The translations under genes were made by a program, and so were the position numbers. This document shows, piece by piece, positions 1 through 8,769 of a stretch of DNA of 64,000 nt (within the stretch, counting starts at the first letter, position 1; each line of letters starts with the position of its first letter). Source of the stretch: Gordius sp. MW1 (lineage: Eukaryota > Nematomorpha > Gordioida > Gordea > Gordiidae); NCBI GenBank assembly GCA_964036665.1, contig OZ038530.1:1178001-1242000 (forward strand). The letters run 5' to 3'. The notes below the pieces were generated by a model. It saw only the letters and a list, made by a program, of their open reading frames with translations. It did no database searches and was not told where the DNA came from.

Positions 1-1301
1 GAACGGACAACGAACGGACAACGGACAGACAACAAAAGGACATCACACGGTCAACGGACGTACAACGAACGGACAACGGGCGGACAACGGACGGACAACG
101 GACGGACAACGAACGGACAACGAACGGACAACGGAAGGACAGGGAAGGACAACGGACGGACAACGGGCGGACTACGGAAGGACAACGGGCGGACAACAAA
201 AGGACATCAGACGGACAACGGACGGACAACGAACGGACAACGGACGGACAACGGGCGGACAACAAAAGGACATCAGACGGACAACGGACGGACAACGGGC
301 GGACAAAGGACGGACAACGGACGGACAACGGACATACAACGGGCGGACAACGGACGGACAACGGAAGGACATCAGACGGACAACGGACGGACAACGGAAG
401 GACAACAAAAGTACATCAGACGGACAACGAACGGACAACGAAAGGACAACGAACGGACAACGAACGGACAACGAACGGACAACGGACGGACAACAAAAGG
501 ACATCAGACGGACAAGGGACGGACAACGGACGGACAACGGACGGACAACAAAAGGACATCAGACGGACAACGGACGGACAACGGAAGGACAACGGACGGA
601 CAACGGAAGGACAACGGACGGACAACGGACGGACAACGGACGGACAACGGACGGACAACGGACGGACAACGGAAGGACATCAGACGGACAACGGACGGAC
701 AACGGAAGGACAACGGAAGGACAACGGGCGGACAACGGACGGACAACGGACGGACAACGGAAGGACATCAGACGGACAAGGGACGGACAACGGACGGACA
801 ACGGAAGGACATCAGACGGACAAGGGACGGACAACGGATGGACAACGGAAGGACATCAGACGGACAACGGACGGACAACGGAAGGACAACAAAAGGACAT
901 CAGACGGACAACGGACGGACAACGGACGGACAACGGAAGGACAACGGACGGACAACGGAAGGACAACGGACGGACAACGGAAGGACAACGGACGGACAAC
1001 GGAAGGACAACGGGCGGACAACGGACGGACAACGGAAGGACAACAAAAGGACATCAGACGGACAACGAACGGACAACGAACGGACAACGAACGGACAACG
1101 AACGGACAACGAACGGACAACGGACAGACAACAAAAGGACATCAGACGGACAACGGACGGACAACGAACGGACAACGGACGGACAACGGACGGACAACGG
1201 ACGGACAACAAAATGACATCAGACGGACAACGGACGGACAACGGAAGGACAACGGAAGGACAACGGAAGGACAACGGAAGGACAACGGACGGACAACGGG
1301 C
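1..1301 (+). repeat. 11-bp minisatellite array, block 1 (runs off the window start)
   Basis: Head-to-tail units of GGACAACGGAC and its variants; I choose the phase that starts at GGACA because those five bases hardly change. The consensus has no T on this strand, two CpG per unit, and 8 of 11 purines. Common tails after GGACA are ACGGAC, ACGAAC, ACGGGC, ACGGAA, ACAAAA, TCAGAC and AGGGAC. Eleven bases read as an 11-residue period in each frame (for example TDNGRTTDGQR forward, SVRCPSVVRPL reverse) with no stops, so the long frames here are not genes. A 10-bp unit at 137-146 shifts the phase by one base. Strongly diverged units lie at about 46-64. The block ends where the first core begins. Confidence 0.97.
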
Positions 1302-1374
1302 GTAGCCAGCGGACGGCCAAAAAGTCATATTATCAAAAGAATACTCTCACGGATTCAAACTTGTTGCCTCCTGA
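1302..1374 (-). repeat. Left direct repeat of core 1, with a tRNA-like B-box
   Basis: Shares with 1789-1870 the words AGCGGACGGC, AAAAAGTCATATTATCA, GAATACTCTC and GGATTCAAACTTGT. The right copy has about 15 extra bases in the middle. On the minus strand, 1351-1361 reads AGTTTGAATCC, which matches the RNA polymerase III B-box consensus GGTTCGANTCC at all but two positions. A run of five T (plus-strand A at 1319-1323) follows about 30 bases downstream and could terminate pol III. No A-box or cloverleaf is visible, so this is at most a relic of a tRNA-derived element. Confidence 0.5.
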
Positions 1375-1387
1375 CGGACAACGGACG

Positions 1388-1480
1388 GTCCGTCGTCCCT
1401 CCGTTGTCCGTCCGTCCTCCCTCCGTCGTCTCTCCGTCGTCCGTCCGTCGTCCCTCCGTCGTCCGTCCGTCGTCCCTCCG
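1388..1480 (-). repeat. Inverted, diverged minisatellite block of core 1
   Basis: On the minus strand this reads as 11-bp units GGACGACGGAC alternating with GGACGACGGAG, that is, the array unit with the fifth base A changed to G. It abuts plus-oriented minisatellite sequence at 1375-1387. The arms around 1387/1388 (GGACAACGGAC, one base, GTCCGTCGTCC) form a near-perfect palindrome with one mismatch. One minus-strand unit retains the original AAC. Confidence 0.85.
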
Positions 1481-1788
1481 TGCTATGCAATTTATTAAAT
1501 TTTTTTTATCAAAAAATATTTTTTTCGACCTCAAATTTTTTTCCATTTTTTTGTTCAACCATATAGGCCTCATGAAAATTTTTGATATCAGAAGTGAATT
1601 CCGTAAAAAAAATTTTTTTGATCAGAAAATATTTTTTTGACCTCAAAATTTTTTCAATTTTTTTGTAACACCATATAGGCCTCATGAAAATTTTCGATAT
1701 CAGAGGTGAATTCCGAAAAAAAAAAATTTTTCGACTTGAAAATTTTTTAAATTTTTTTGTTCAACCATATAGGCTTCGTGAAAATTTC

Positions 1789-1870
1789 AGCGGACGGCTA
1801 AAAAGTCATATTATCAATGTTATTAACAAGAACAGAATACTCTCCGGGATTCAAACTTGTAGCCTCCTGA
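1789..1870 (-). repeat. Right direct repeat of core 1, with a tRNA-like B-box
   Basis: Second copy of the repeat at 1302-1374, with an extra TGTTATTAACAAGAA between the ATTATCAA and CAGAATACTC words. The minus-strand B-box-like AGTTTGAATCC is at 1847-1857 and the T5 run at 1800-1804. The minisatellite resumes immediately after its TGA at 1870, as it does after the left copy, which suggests that both derive from one ancestral array/spacer junction. Confidence 0.5.
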
Positions 1871-3074
1871 TGGACAACGGACGGACAACGGAAGGACATC
1901 AGACGGACAAGGGACGGACAACGGACGGACAACGGAAGGACATCAGACGGACAACGGACGGACAACGGACGGACAACGGAAGGACATCAGATGGACAAGG
2001 GACGGACAACGGATGGACAACGGAAGGACATCAGACGGACAACGGACGGACAACGGAAGGACAACAAAAGGACATCAGACGGACAACGGACGGACAACAA
2101 AAGGACATCAGACGGACAACGGACGGACAACGGAAGGACAACGGACGGACAACGGAAGGACAACGGAAGGACAACGGGCGGACAACGAACGGACAACGAA
2201 CGGACAACGGACGGACAACGGAAGGACAACGGACGGACAACGGAAGGACAACGGAAGGACAACGGGCGGACAACGGACGGACGACGGAAGGACAACGGGC
2301 GGACATCAGACGGACAACGGACGGACAACGGAAGGACAACAAAAGGACATCAGACGGACAACGAACGGACAACGAACGGACAACGAACGGACAACGAACG
2401 GACAACGAACGGACAACGGACAGACAACAAAAGGACATCAGACGGACAACGGACGGACAACGAACGGACAACGGACGGACAACGGACGGACAACGGACGG
2501 ACAACAAAATGACATCAGACGGACAACGGACGGACAACGGAAGGACAACGGAAGGACAACGGAAGGACAACGGAAGGACAACGGACGGACAACGGACGGA
2601 CAACGGACGGACAACGGACGGACAACGGAAGGACAACGGAAGGACAACGGGCGGACAACGAACGGACAACAAACGGACAACGGACAGACAACAAAAGGAC
2701 ATCTGACGGACAACGGAAGGACAACGGACGGACAACGGACGGACAACGGAAGGACAACGGACGGACATCAGACGGACAACGGAAGGACAACGGACGGACA
2801 ACGGACGGACAACGGAAGGACAACGGAAGGACAACGAACGGACAACGAACGGACAACGGACAGACAACAAAAGGACATCTGACGGACAACGGAAGGACAA
2901 CGGACGGACAACGGAAGGACAACGGAAGGACAACGGGCGGACAACGGACGGACAACGGAAGGACATCAGACGGACAACGAACGGACAACGGAAGGACAAC
3001 AAAAGGACATCAGACGGACAACGAACGGACAACGAACGGACAACGAACGGACGGACAACGGACGGACAACGGGC
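1871..3074 (+). repeat. 11-bp minisatellite array, block 2
   Basis: Joins core 1 to transposon copy 1. It contains several TCTGAC-tailed units, whose TGA gives the only common stop codon of the arrays, and one GGACGACGGAA unit near 2276-2286. A 4-bp partial unit GGAC at 3049-3052 breaks the phase. Two full units follow it, the last being GGACAACGGGC (3064-3074), whose final eight bases are the left target-site duplication of the transposon. Confidence 0.97.
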
Positions 3075-3267
3075 CAGGGTTTCTTTCAGAAAAAATGCTC
3101 CGGGGGGTATTTTCAACTTCCGGGGGGGTAAAAATTTTTTTAATTGCTAAACCATTTTGTATAATATTTACTAATTTTTATTGGTGATATAAGTGATATA
3201 TAAATTGATACATACACGCATAATCATTAAATAAATACATGTAATATTTTAACGGGCAAGTGTTCTT

Positions 3268-3435
3268 TTAAGAAAGTAACCGAATACTTCTTTGTTTTTT
3301 AAAGGCGTACTCCTTCATCGCCATATCTAGATATTCTTCAGTAGGAAGGTCAGCCCCTTCTATAGATATTCTCATACAGTGGTCTAAAGATATCTCCCCT
3401 AGCCTGTTTCTTAATGCAACCATAATTCGGTTCAT
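3268..3435 (-). pseudogene. hAT transposase C-terminal dimerisation fragment, copy 1 (55 codons from Met)
   Basis: The minus-strand frame begins at ATG 3433-3435 and stops at TAA 3268-3270. It reads MNRIMVALRNRLGEISLD, later MRISIEGADLPTEEYLDMAM, and ends KKQRSIRLLS. The pattern FSxMNRIMxxLRNRLG...LMRISIEG is the C-terminal dimerisation block of hAT transposases of the ZNF862/ZMYM-like type. The frame is open upstream of the Met and gives YFSA just before it, which extends the motif. A pyrimidine-rich stretch ending TTTAG precedes it and looks like a 3' splice site, so the ATG is probably internal to a last exon. The RNase H-like catalytic domain is absent, so the fragment is non-functional. 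Calling it hAT rests on remembered family patterns; a profile search would settle it. Confidence 0.8.
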
Positions 3436-3530
3436 TGCACTAAAGTAAGGGATAAAACAAGAGTTTTTCTTAATTCAGTCCCATCTTTACCTATTACAAA
3501 CAAACATATTCATGCCTTATTTATTATTTT

Positions 3531-3579
3531 ATATAAACACAAATACCCATAGTATTCCCCAAACATATCTTCTCGCCTA
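3531..3579 (-). repeat. Possible third, decayed copy of the internal duplicated exon
   Basis: On the minus strand this contains GGCGAGAAGATATG and, further on, ATGGGTATTTGTGTTTATAT. These resemble GGTGAAGATATG and GATGGTATTTATATTTATAT in the 78-codon frame at 3827-4063, with the middle deleted. The similarity is short and AT-rich, so this is tentative. Confidence 0.35.
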
Positions 3580-3631
3580 TTTCTAAATCAAAATCAAATA
3601 GATAAAAAAGATATTTTATCTATATCAGAAT

Positions 3632-3757
3632 TTAAATGCATGACAGATAATTATCATTAGTTATAAACATTATTTTGTGTGTATAAATGTAAATACCATC
3701 TTTTTTATTTTGACAATCTATGGAATAAACCAGTTTCTCCACAGAATTATCCTCACC
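3632..3757 (-). pseudogene. Diverged duplicate of the N-terminal exon inside transposon copy 1
   Basis: Part of a roughly 180-bp diverged tandem duplication (about 3601-3779 versus 3780-3975). The minus-strand frame reads GEDNSVEKLVYSIDC, then KKDGIYIY, and stops at 3632. The matching part of 3827-4063 reads GED, four extra residues, SVEKTLVCSIQC, then EKDGIYIY. Length differences between the two are whole codons, which suggests that both were once translated. A TGA lies in frame just upstream, so this copy is broken. Confidence 0.6.
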
Positions 3758-3826
3758 TTTTCATAATACATAATTGATTAGACAAAAAAGATCTTTTTTA
3801 TATGCTTGCAAGCAAATTATAATTAG

Positions 3827-4063
3827 TTAATATACATTTAAAATGACCAATATTTTGTTAGTAATATAAATATAAATACCATCCTTTTCATTATAACATT
3901 GAATGGAACAAACCAGAGTTTTTTCTACAGAACAATTATTCATATCTTCACCTGTTGCATAATTAAAATTATTCCAAATTAAATCATATTTACCATCCTT
4001 TTTATTAGACTTTTCCTTTTTACTAAAGTAGTGTAAAAGAGTACTTTTATATTTACCAGACAT
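3827..4063 (-). pseudogene. N-terminal-like transposase frame in transposon copy 1 (78 codons)
   Basis: Runs from ATG 4061-4063 to a TAA at 3827-3829. The protein starts MSGKYKSTLLHYFSKKEKS. A lysine-rich start with a short hydrophobic/aromatic box (TLLHYF) resembles the N-termini of many hAT and ZMYM-like transposases, where a PIP-box-like motif precedes a TTF-type zinc finger. The rest (GEDMNN...SVEKTLVCSIQC...DGIYIY) matches no domain I know. It has the same strand and the expected order relative to the C-terminal fragment at 3268-3435. GATGGTATTT near the end could be a splice donor, in which case the last residues are intronic. The predicted protein is the same in all four element copies, as expected from recent amplification and not from selection. 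Confidence 0.55.
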
Positions 4064-4504
4064 CTATCTGCAATTCAAAAAAAACATAGAATGTATTATT
4101 TATAATAATTCTTTTTAAGTTTATAAGTAAGATAGTGATTTAATAATTCTAAAAGCATTTATTTATGTTTAGTTACCTATTGATATATTAAAGATAATTT
4201 GTAACTTTCAAGATTGTAAATTTACGGTTCACAGATGTTAAAAAATGATGTCTATGAATAATTTCCACCTGATCTGTAAAAAAATTTAATTTCGCCAATT
4301 TTATATTTTTTATTGACAAATTAAAATAATTTATTGAATTTCAATTTTAGCCTAAGCCTATTATTAATATAATTTATGACTTCATGGTGGAACCTCAGTT
4401 CATGTTCATGCTTCCTTCAATCAAAACTCTCCGGGGGGGGGGGGGTATTTGAAACTCCCCGGGGAGGTATTACCCCCCCGGGCTCCCCCCTGAAAGAAAC
4501 CCTG

Positions 4505-6007
4505 CAACGGGCGGACAACGGACGGACAACGGACGGACAACGGACGGACAACGGACATACAACGGGCGGACAACGTGCGGACAACGGAAGGACAACGGGC
4601 GGACAACGGACGGACAACGGAAGGACATCAGACGGACAACGGACGGACAACGGAAGGACAACAAAAGGACATCAGACGGACAACGAACGGACAACGAACG
4701 GACAACGAACGGACAACGAACGGACAACGGACAGACAACAAAAGGACATCACACGGTCAACGGACGTACAACGAACGGACAACGGGCGGACAACGGACGG
4801 ACAACGGACGGACAACGAACGGACAACGAACGGACAACGGAAGGACAGGGAAGGACAACGGACGGACAACGGGCGGACTACGGAAGGACAACGGGCGGAC
4901 AACAAAAGGACATCAGACGGACAACGGACGGACAACGAACGGACAACGGACGGACAACGGGCGGACAACAAAAGGACATCAGACGGACAACGGACGGACA
5001 ACGGGCGGACAAAGGACGGACAACGGACGGACAACGGACATACAACGGGCGGACAACGGACGGACAACGGAAGGACATCAGACGGACAACGGACGGACAA
5101 CGGAAGGACAACAAAAGTACATCAGACGGACAACGAACGGACAACGAAAGGACAACGAACGGACAACGAACGGACAACGAACGGACAACGGACGGACAAC
5201 AAAAGGACATCAGACGGACAAGGGACGGACAACGGACGGACAACGGACGGACAACAAAAGGACATCAGACGGACAACGGACGGACAACGGAAGGACAACG
5301 GACGGACAACGGAAGGACAACGGACGGACAACGGACGGACAACGGACGGACAACGGACGGACAACGGACGGACAACGGAAGGACATCAGACGGACAACGG
5401 ACGGACAACGGAAGGACAACGGAAGGACAACGGGCGGACAACGGACGGACAACGGACGGACAACGGAAGGACATCAGACGGACAAGGGACGGACAACGGA
5501 CGGACAACGGAAGGACATCAGACGGACAAGGGACGGACAACGGATGGACAACGGAAGGACATCAGACGGACAACGGACGGACAACGGAAGGACAACAAAA
5601 GGACATCAGACGGACAACGGACGGACAACGGACGGACAACGGAAGGACAACGGACGGACAACGGAAGGACAACGGACGGACAACGGAAGGACAACGGACG
5701 GACAACGGAAGGACAACGGGCGGACAACGGACGGACAACGGAAGGACAACAAAAGGACATCAGACGGACAACGAACGGACAACGAACGGACAACGAACGG
5801 ACAACGAACGGACAACGAACGGACAACGGACAGACAACAAAAGGACATCAGACGGACAACGGACGGACAACGAACGGACAACGGACGGACAACGGACGGA
5901 CAACGGACGGACAACAAAATGACATCAGACGGACAACGGACGGACAACGGAAGGACAACGGAAGGACAACGGAAGGACAACGGAAGGACAACGGACGGAC
6001 AACGGGC
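4505..6007 (+). repeat. 11-bp minisatellite array, block 3
   Basis: Starts in the middle of a unit, at unit position 4, as expected after an 8-bp target duplication. From 4707 onward it repeats block 1, including the 10-bp unit at 4843-4852. A few units near the start carry rare variants: CATACAACGGGC near 4555 and a unit with GTGC near 4575. Confidence 0.97.
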
Positions 6008-6576
6008 GTAGCCAGCGGACGGCCAAAAAGTCATATTATCAAAAGAATACTCTCACGGATTCAAACTTGTTGCCTCCTGACGGACAACGGACGGTCCGTC
6101 GTCCCTCCGTTGTCCGTCCGTCCTCCCTCCGTCGTCTCTCCGTCGTCCGTCCGTCGTCCCTCCGTCGTCCGTCCGTCGTCCCTCCGTGCTATGCAATTTA
6201 TTAAATTTTTTTTATCAAAAAATATTTTTTTCGACCTCAAATTTTTTTCCATTTTTTTGTTCAACCATATAGGCCTCATGAAAATTTTTGATATCAGAAG
6301 TGAATTCCGTAAAAAAAATTTTTTTGATCAGAAAATATTTTTTTGACCTCAAAATTTTTTCAATTTTTTTGTAACACCATATAGGCCTCATGAAAATTTT
6401 CGATATCAGAGGTGAATTCCGAAAAAAAAAAATTTTTCGACTTGAAAATTTTTTAAATTTTTTTGTTCAACCATATAGGCTTCGTGAAAATTTCAGCGGA
6501 CGGCTAAAAAGTCATATTATCAATGTTATTAACAAGAACAGAATACTCTCCGGGATTCAAACTTGTAGCCTCCTGA
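6008..6576 (+). repeat. Core module 2, long form (569 bp)
   Basis: Appears identical to core 1 at an offset of 4,706, including the three AT-rich sub-repeats and both direct repeats (6008-6080 and 6495-6576). Confidence 0.9.
6094..6186 (-). repeat. Inverted minisatellite block of core 2
   Basis: 93 bp, the same unit order as in core 1. Confidence 0.85.
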
Positions 6577-7780
6577 TGGACAACGGACGGACAACGGAAG
6601 GACATCAGACGGACAAGGGACGGACAACGGACGGACAACGGAAGGACATCAGACGGACAACGGACGGACAACGGACGGACAACGGAAGGACATCAGATGG
6701 ACAAGGGACGGACAACGGATGGACAACGGAAGGACATCAGACGGACAACGGACGGACAACGGAAGGACAACAAAAGGACATCAGACGGACAACGGACGGA
6801 CAACAAAAGGACATCAGACGGACAACGGACGGACAACGGAAGGACAACGGACGGACAACGGAAGGACAACGGAAGGACAACGGGCGGACAACGAACGGAC
6901 AACGAACGGACAACGGACGGACAACGGAAGGACAACGGACGGACAACGGAAGGACAACGGAAGGACAACGGGCGGACAACGGACGGACGACGGAAGGACA
7001 ACGGGCGGACATCAGACGGACAACGGACGGACAACGGAAGGACAACAAAAGGACATCAGACGGACAACGAACGGACAACGAACGGACAACGAACGGACAA
7101 CGAACGGACAACGAACGGACAACGGACAGACAACAAAAGGACATCAGACGGACAACGGACGGACAACGAACGGACAACGGACGGACAACGGACGGACAAC
7201 GGACGGACAACAAAATGACATCAGACGGACAACGGACGGACAACGGAAGGACAACGGAAGGACAACGGAAGGACAACGGAAGGACAACGGACGGACAACG
7301 GACGGACAACGGACGGACAACGGACGGACAACGGAAGGACAACGGAAGGACAACGGGCGGACAACGAACGGACAACAAACGGACAACGGACAGACAACAA
7401 AAGGACATCTGACGGACAACGGAAGGACAACGGACGGACAACGGACGGACAACGGAAGGACAACGGACGGACATCAGACGGACAACGGAAGGACAACGGA
7501 CGGACAACGGACGGACAACGGAAGGACAACGGAAGGACAACGAACGGACAACGAACGGACAACGGACAGACAACAAAAGGACATCTGACGGACAACGGAA
7601 GGACAACGGACGGACAACGGAAGGACAACGGAAGGACAACGGGCGGACAACGGACGGACAACGGAAGGACATCAGACGGACAACGAACGGACAACGGAAG
7701 GACAACAAAAGGACATCAGACGGACAACGAACGGACAACGAACGGACAACGAACGGACGGACAACGGACGGACAACGGGC
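6577..7780 (+). repeat. 11-bp minisatellite array, block 4
   Basis: Copy of block 2 at an offset of 4,706. It includes the GGAC partial unit before the transposon and ends with the CAACGGGC duplication (7773-7780). Confidence 0.97.
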
Positions 7781-7973
7781 CAGGGTTTCTTTCAGAAAAA
7801 ATGCTCCGGGGGGTATTTTCAACTTCCGGGGGGGTAAAAATTTTTTTAATTGCTAAACCATTTTGTATAATATTTACTAATTTTTATTGGTGATATAAGT
7901 GATATATAAATTGATACATACACGCATAATCATTAAATAAATACATGTAATATTTTAACGGGCAAGTGTTCTT

Positions 7974-8141
7974 TTAAGAAAGTAACCGAATACTTCTTTG
8001 TTTTTTAAAGGCGTACTCCTTCATCGCCATATCTAGATATTCTTCAGTAGGAAGGTCAGCCCCTTCTATAGATATTCTCATACAGTGGTCTAAAGATATC
8101 TCCCCTAGCCTGTTTCTTAATGCAACCATAATTCGGTTCAT
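7974..8141 (-). pseudogene. hAT transposase C-terminal fragment, copy 2
   Basis: Same 55-codon frame as 3268-3435 (MNRIMVALRNRLG...MRISIEG), terminating at TAA 7974-7976. No differences seen. Confidence 0.8.
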
Positions 8142-8337
8142 TGCACTAAAGTAAGGGATAAAACAAGAGTTTTTCTTAATTCAGTCCCATCTTTACCTAT
8201 TACAAACAAACATATTCATGCCTTATTTATTATTTTATATAAACACAAATACCCATAGTATTCCCCAAACATATCTTCTCGCCTATTTCTAAATCAAAAT
8301 CAAATAGATAAAAAAGATATTTTATCTATATCAGAAT

Positions 8338-8463
8338 TTAAATGCATGACAGATAATTATCATTAGTTATAAACATTATTTTGTGTGTATAAATGTAAAT
8401 ACCATCTTTTTTATTTTGACAATCTATGGAATAAACCAGTTTCTCCACAGAATTATCCTCACC
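8338..8463 (-). pseudogene. Duplicated N-terminal exon remnant, copy 2
   Basis: Equivalent of 3632-3757 in transposon copy 1 (GEDNSVEK... KKDGIYIY), still followed by a stop and preceded by an in-frame TGA. Confidence 0.55.
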
Positions 8464-8532
8464 TTTTCATAATACATAATTGATTAGACAAAAAAGATCT
8501 TTTTTATATGCTTGCAAGCAAATTATAATTAG

Positions 8533-8769
8533 TTAATATACATTTAAAATGACCAATATTTTGTTAGTAATATAAATATAAATACCATCCTTTTCATTAT
8601 AACATTGAATGGAACAAACCAGAGTTTTTTCTACAGAACAATTATTCATATCTTCACCTGTTGCATAATTAAAATTATTCCAAATTAAATCATATTTACC
8701 ATCCTTTTTATTAGACTTTTCCTTTTTACTAAAGTAGTGTAAAAGAGTACTTTTATATTTACCAGACAT
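8533..8769 (-). pseudogene. N-terminal-like transposase frame, copy 2 (78 codons)
   Basis: Identical in translation to 3827-4063 (MSGKYKSTLLHYFSKKEKS start). It lies 392 bp upstream, on the minus strand, of the C-terminal fragment in the same element. Confidence 0.55.

Larger units (their letters stand above)
1302..1870 (+). repeat. Core module 1, long form (569 bp)
   Basis: Non-minisatellite spacer with five parts: left direct repeat 1302-1374; a 13-bp minisatellite remnant; an inverted minisatellite block 1388-1480; an AT-rich part of about 300 bp; and right direct repeat 1789-1870. The AT-rich part contains three CCATATAGGC starts, at 1559, 1671 and 1765, so its sub-repeats are 112 and 94 bp apart. 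They carry GATATC and GAATTC palindromes and A-tract/T-tract pairs. No coding potential is seen beyond read-through of adjoining repeats. This is the long form, with all sub-repeats present. Confidence 0.9.
3075..4504 (-). mobile_element. hAT-like non-autonomous DNA transposon, copy 1 (1,430 bp)
   Basis: The ends are perfect 15-bp inverted repeats: CAGGGTTTCTTTCAG at 3075-3089 and its complement at 4490-4504. They are flanked by an identical 8-bp duplication, CAACGGGC, at 3067-3074 and 4505-4512. CAG-starting termini and 8-bp duplications are typical of the hAT superfamily. The interior is AT-rich and unlike the array. The transposase remnants lie on the minus strand: an N-terminal-like frame at 3827-4063 and a C-terminal dimerisation fragment at 3268-3435, with the catalytic middle missing. 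Both ends carry G-rich subterminal motifs (CTCCGGGGGG then TATTT), including a 13-G run at 4433-4445. 3090-3250 and 4064-4430 hold nothing else I recognise. It cannot move by itself. Confidence 0.87.
1..4706 (+). repeat. Higher-order repeat unit, copy 1 (4,706 bp)
   Basis: Position 1 corresponds to position 4707, and the two stretches appear identical by eye through the array, core and next array. The unit contains array block 1, core 1, array block 2, transposon copy 1 and about 200 bp of the following array. The only differences I found between copies 1 and 2 are in the transposon right end (a G run of 13 versus 10 and one C/A change) and one 11-bp unit in the array just after it. The length is not a multiple of 11, because the core and transposon are part of the unit. 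Confidence 0.9.

Noticed and set aside
1302-1374. A functional tRNA gene on the minus strand around the B-box-like motif
   Set aside because: The stem bases beside the T-loop-like TTTGAAT do not pair, and no A-box, anticodon arm or acceptor stem is visible.
1559-1567. CCATATAGG as a CArG box (SRF binding site)
   Set aside because: It has only five A/T bases between CC and GG instead of six, and its position follows the AT-rich sub-repeat.
1302-1870. The core as an LTR retrotransposon or solo LTR pair because of its flanking direct repeats
   Set aside because: The direct repeats lack TG...CA ends, differ by a 15-bp insertion, and enclose only about 400 bp with no primer-binding site or coding sequence.
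1684-2706. Frames starting MKIFDIRGEF in the AT-rich core and running into the array, recurring after every core
   Set aside because: The N-terminal part is low-complexity translation of A/T tracts, repeated because the core is repeated; no codon-like features.
1871-3074. Telomeric or known centromeric satellite
   Set aside because: GGACAACGGAC matches no telomere repeat I know, and the 11-bp unit has no CENP-B-box-like motif. Chromosomal position cannot be judged from the sequence.
4376-6346. A frame that starts in the transposon right end (MTSWWNLSS...) and continues into the array and core
   Set aside because: It crosses the transposon terminal repeat, the array and the core without a recognisable domain, and is explained by lack of stops in the array.
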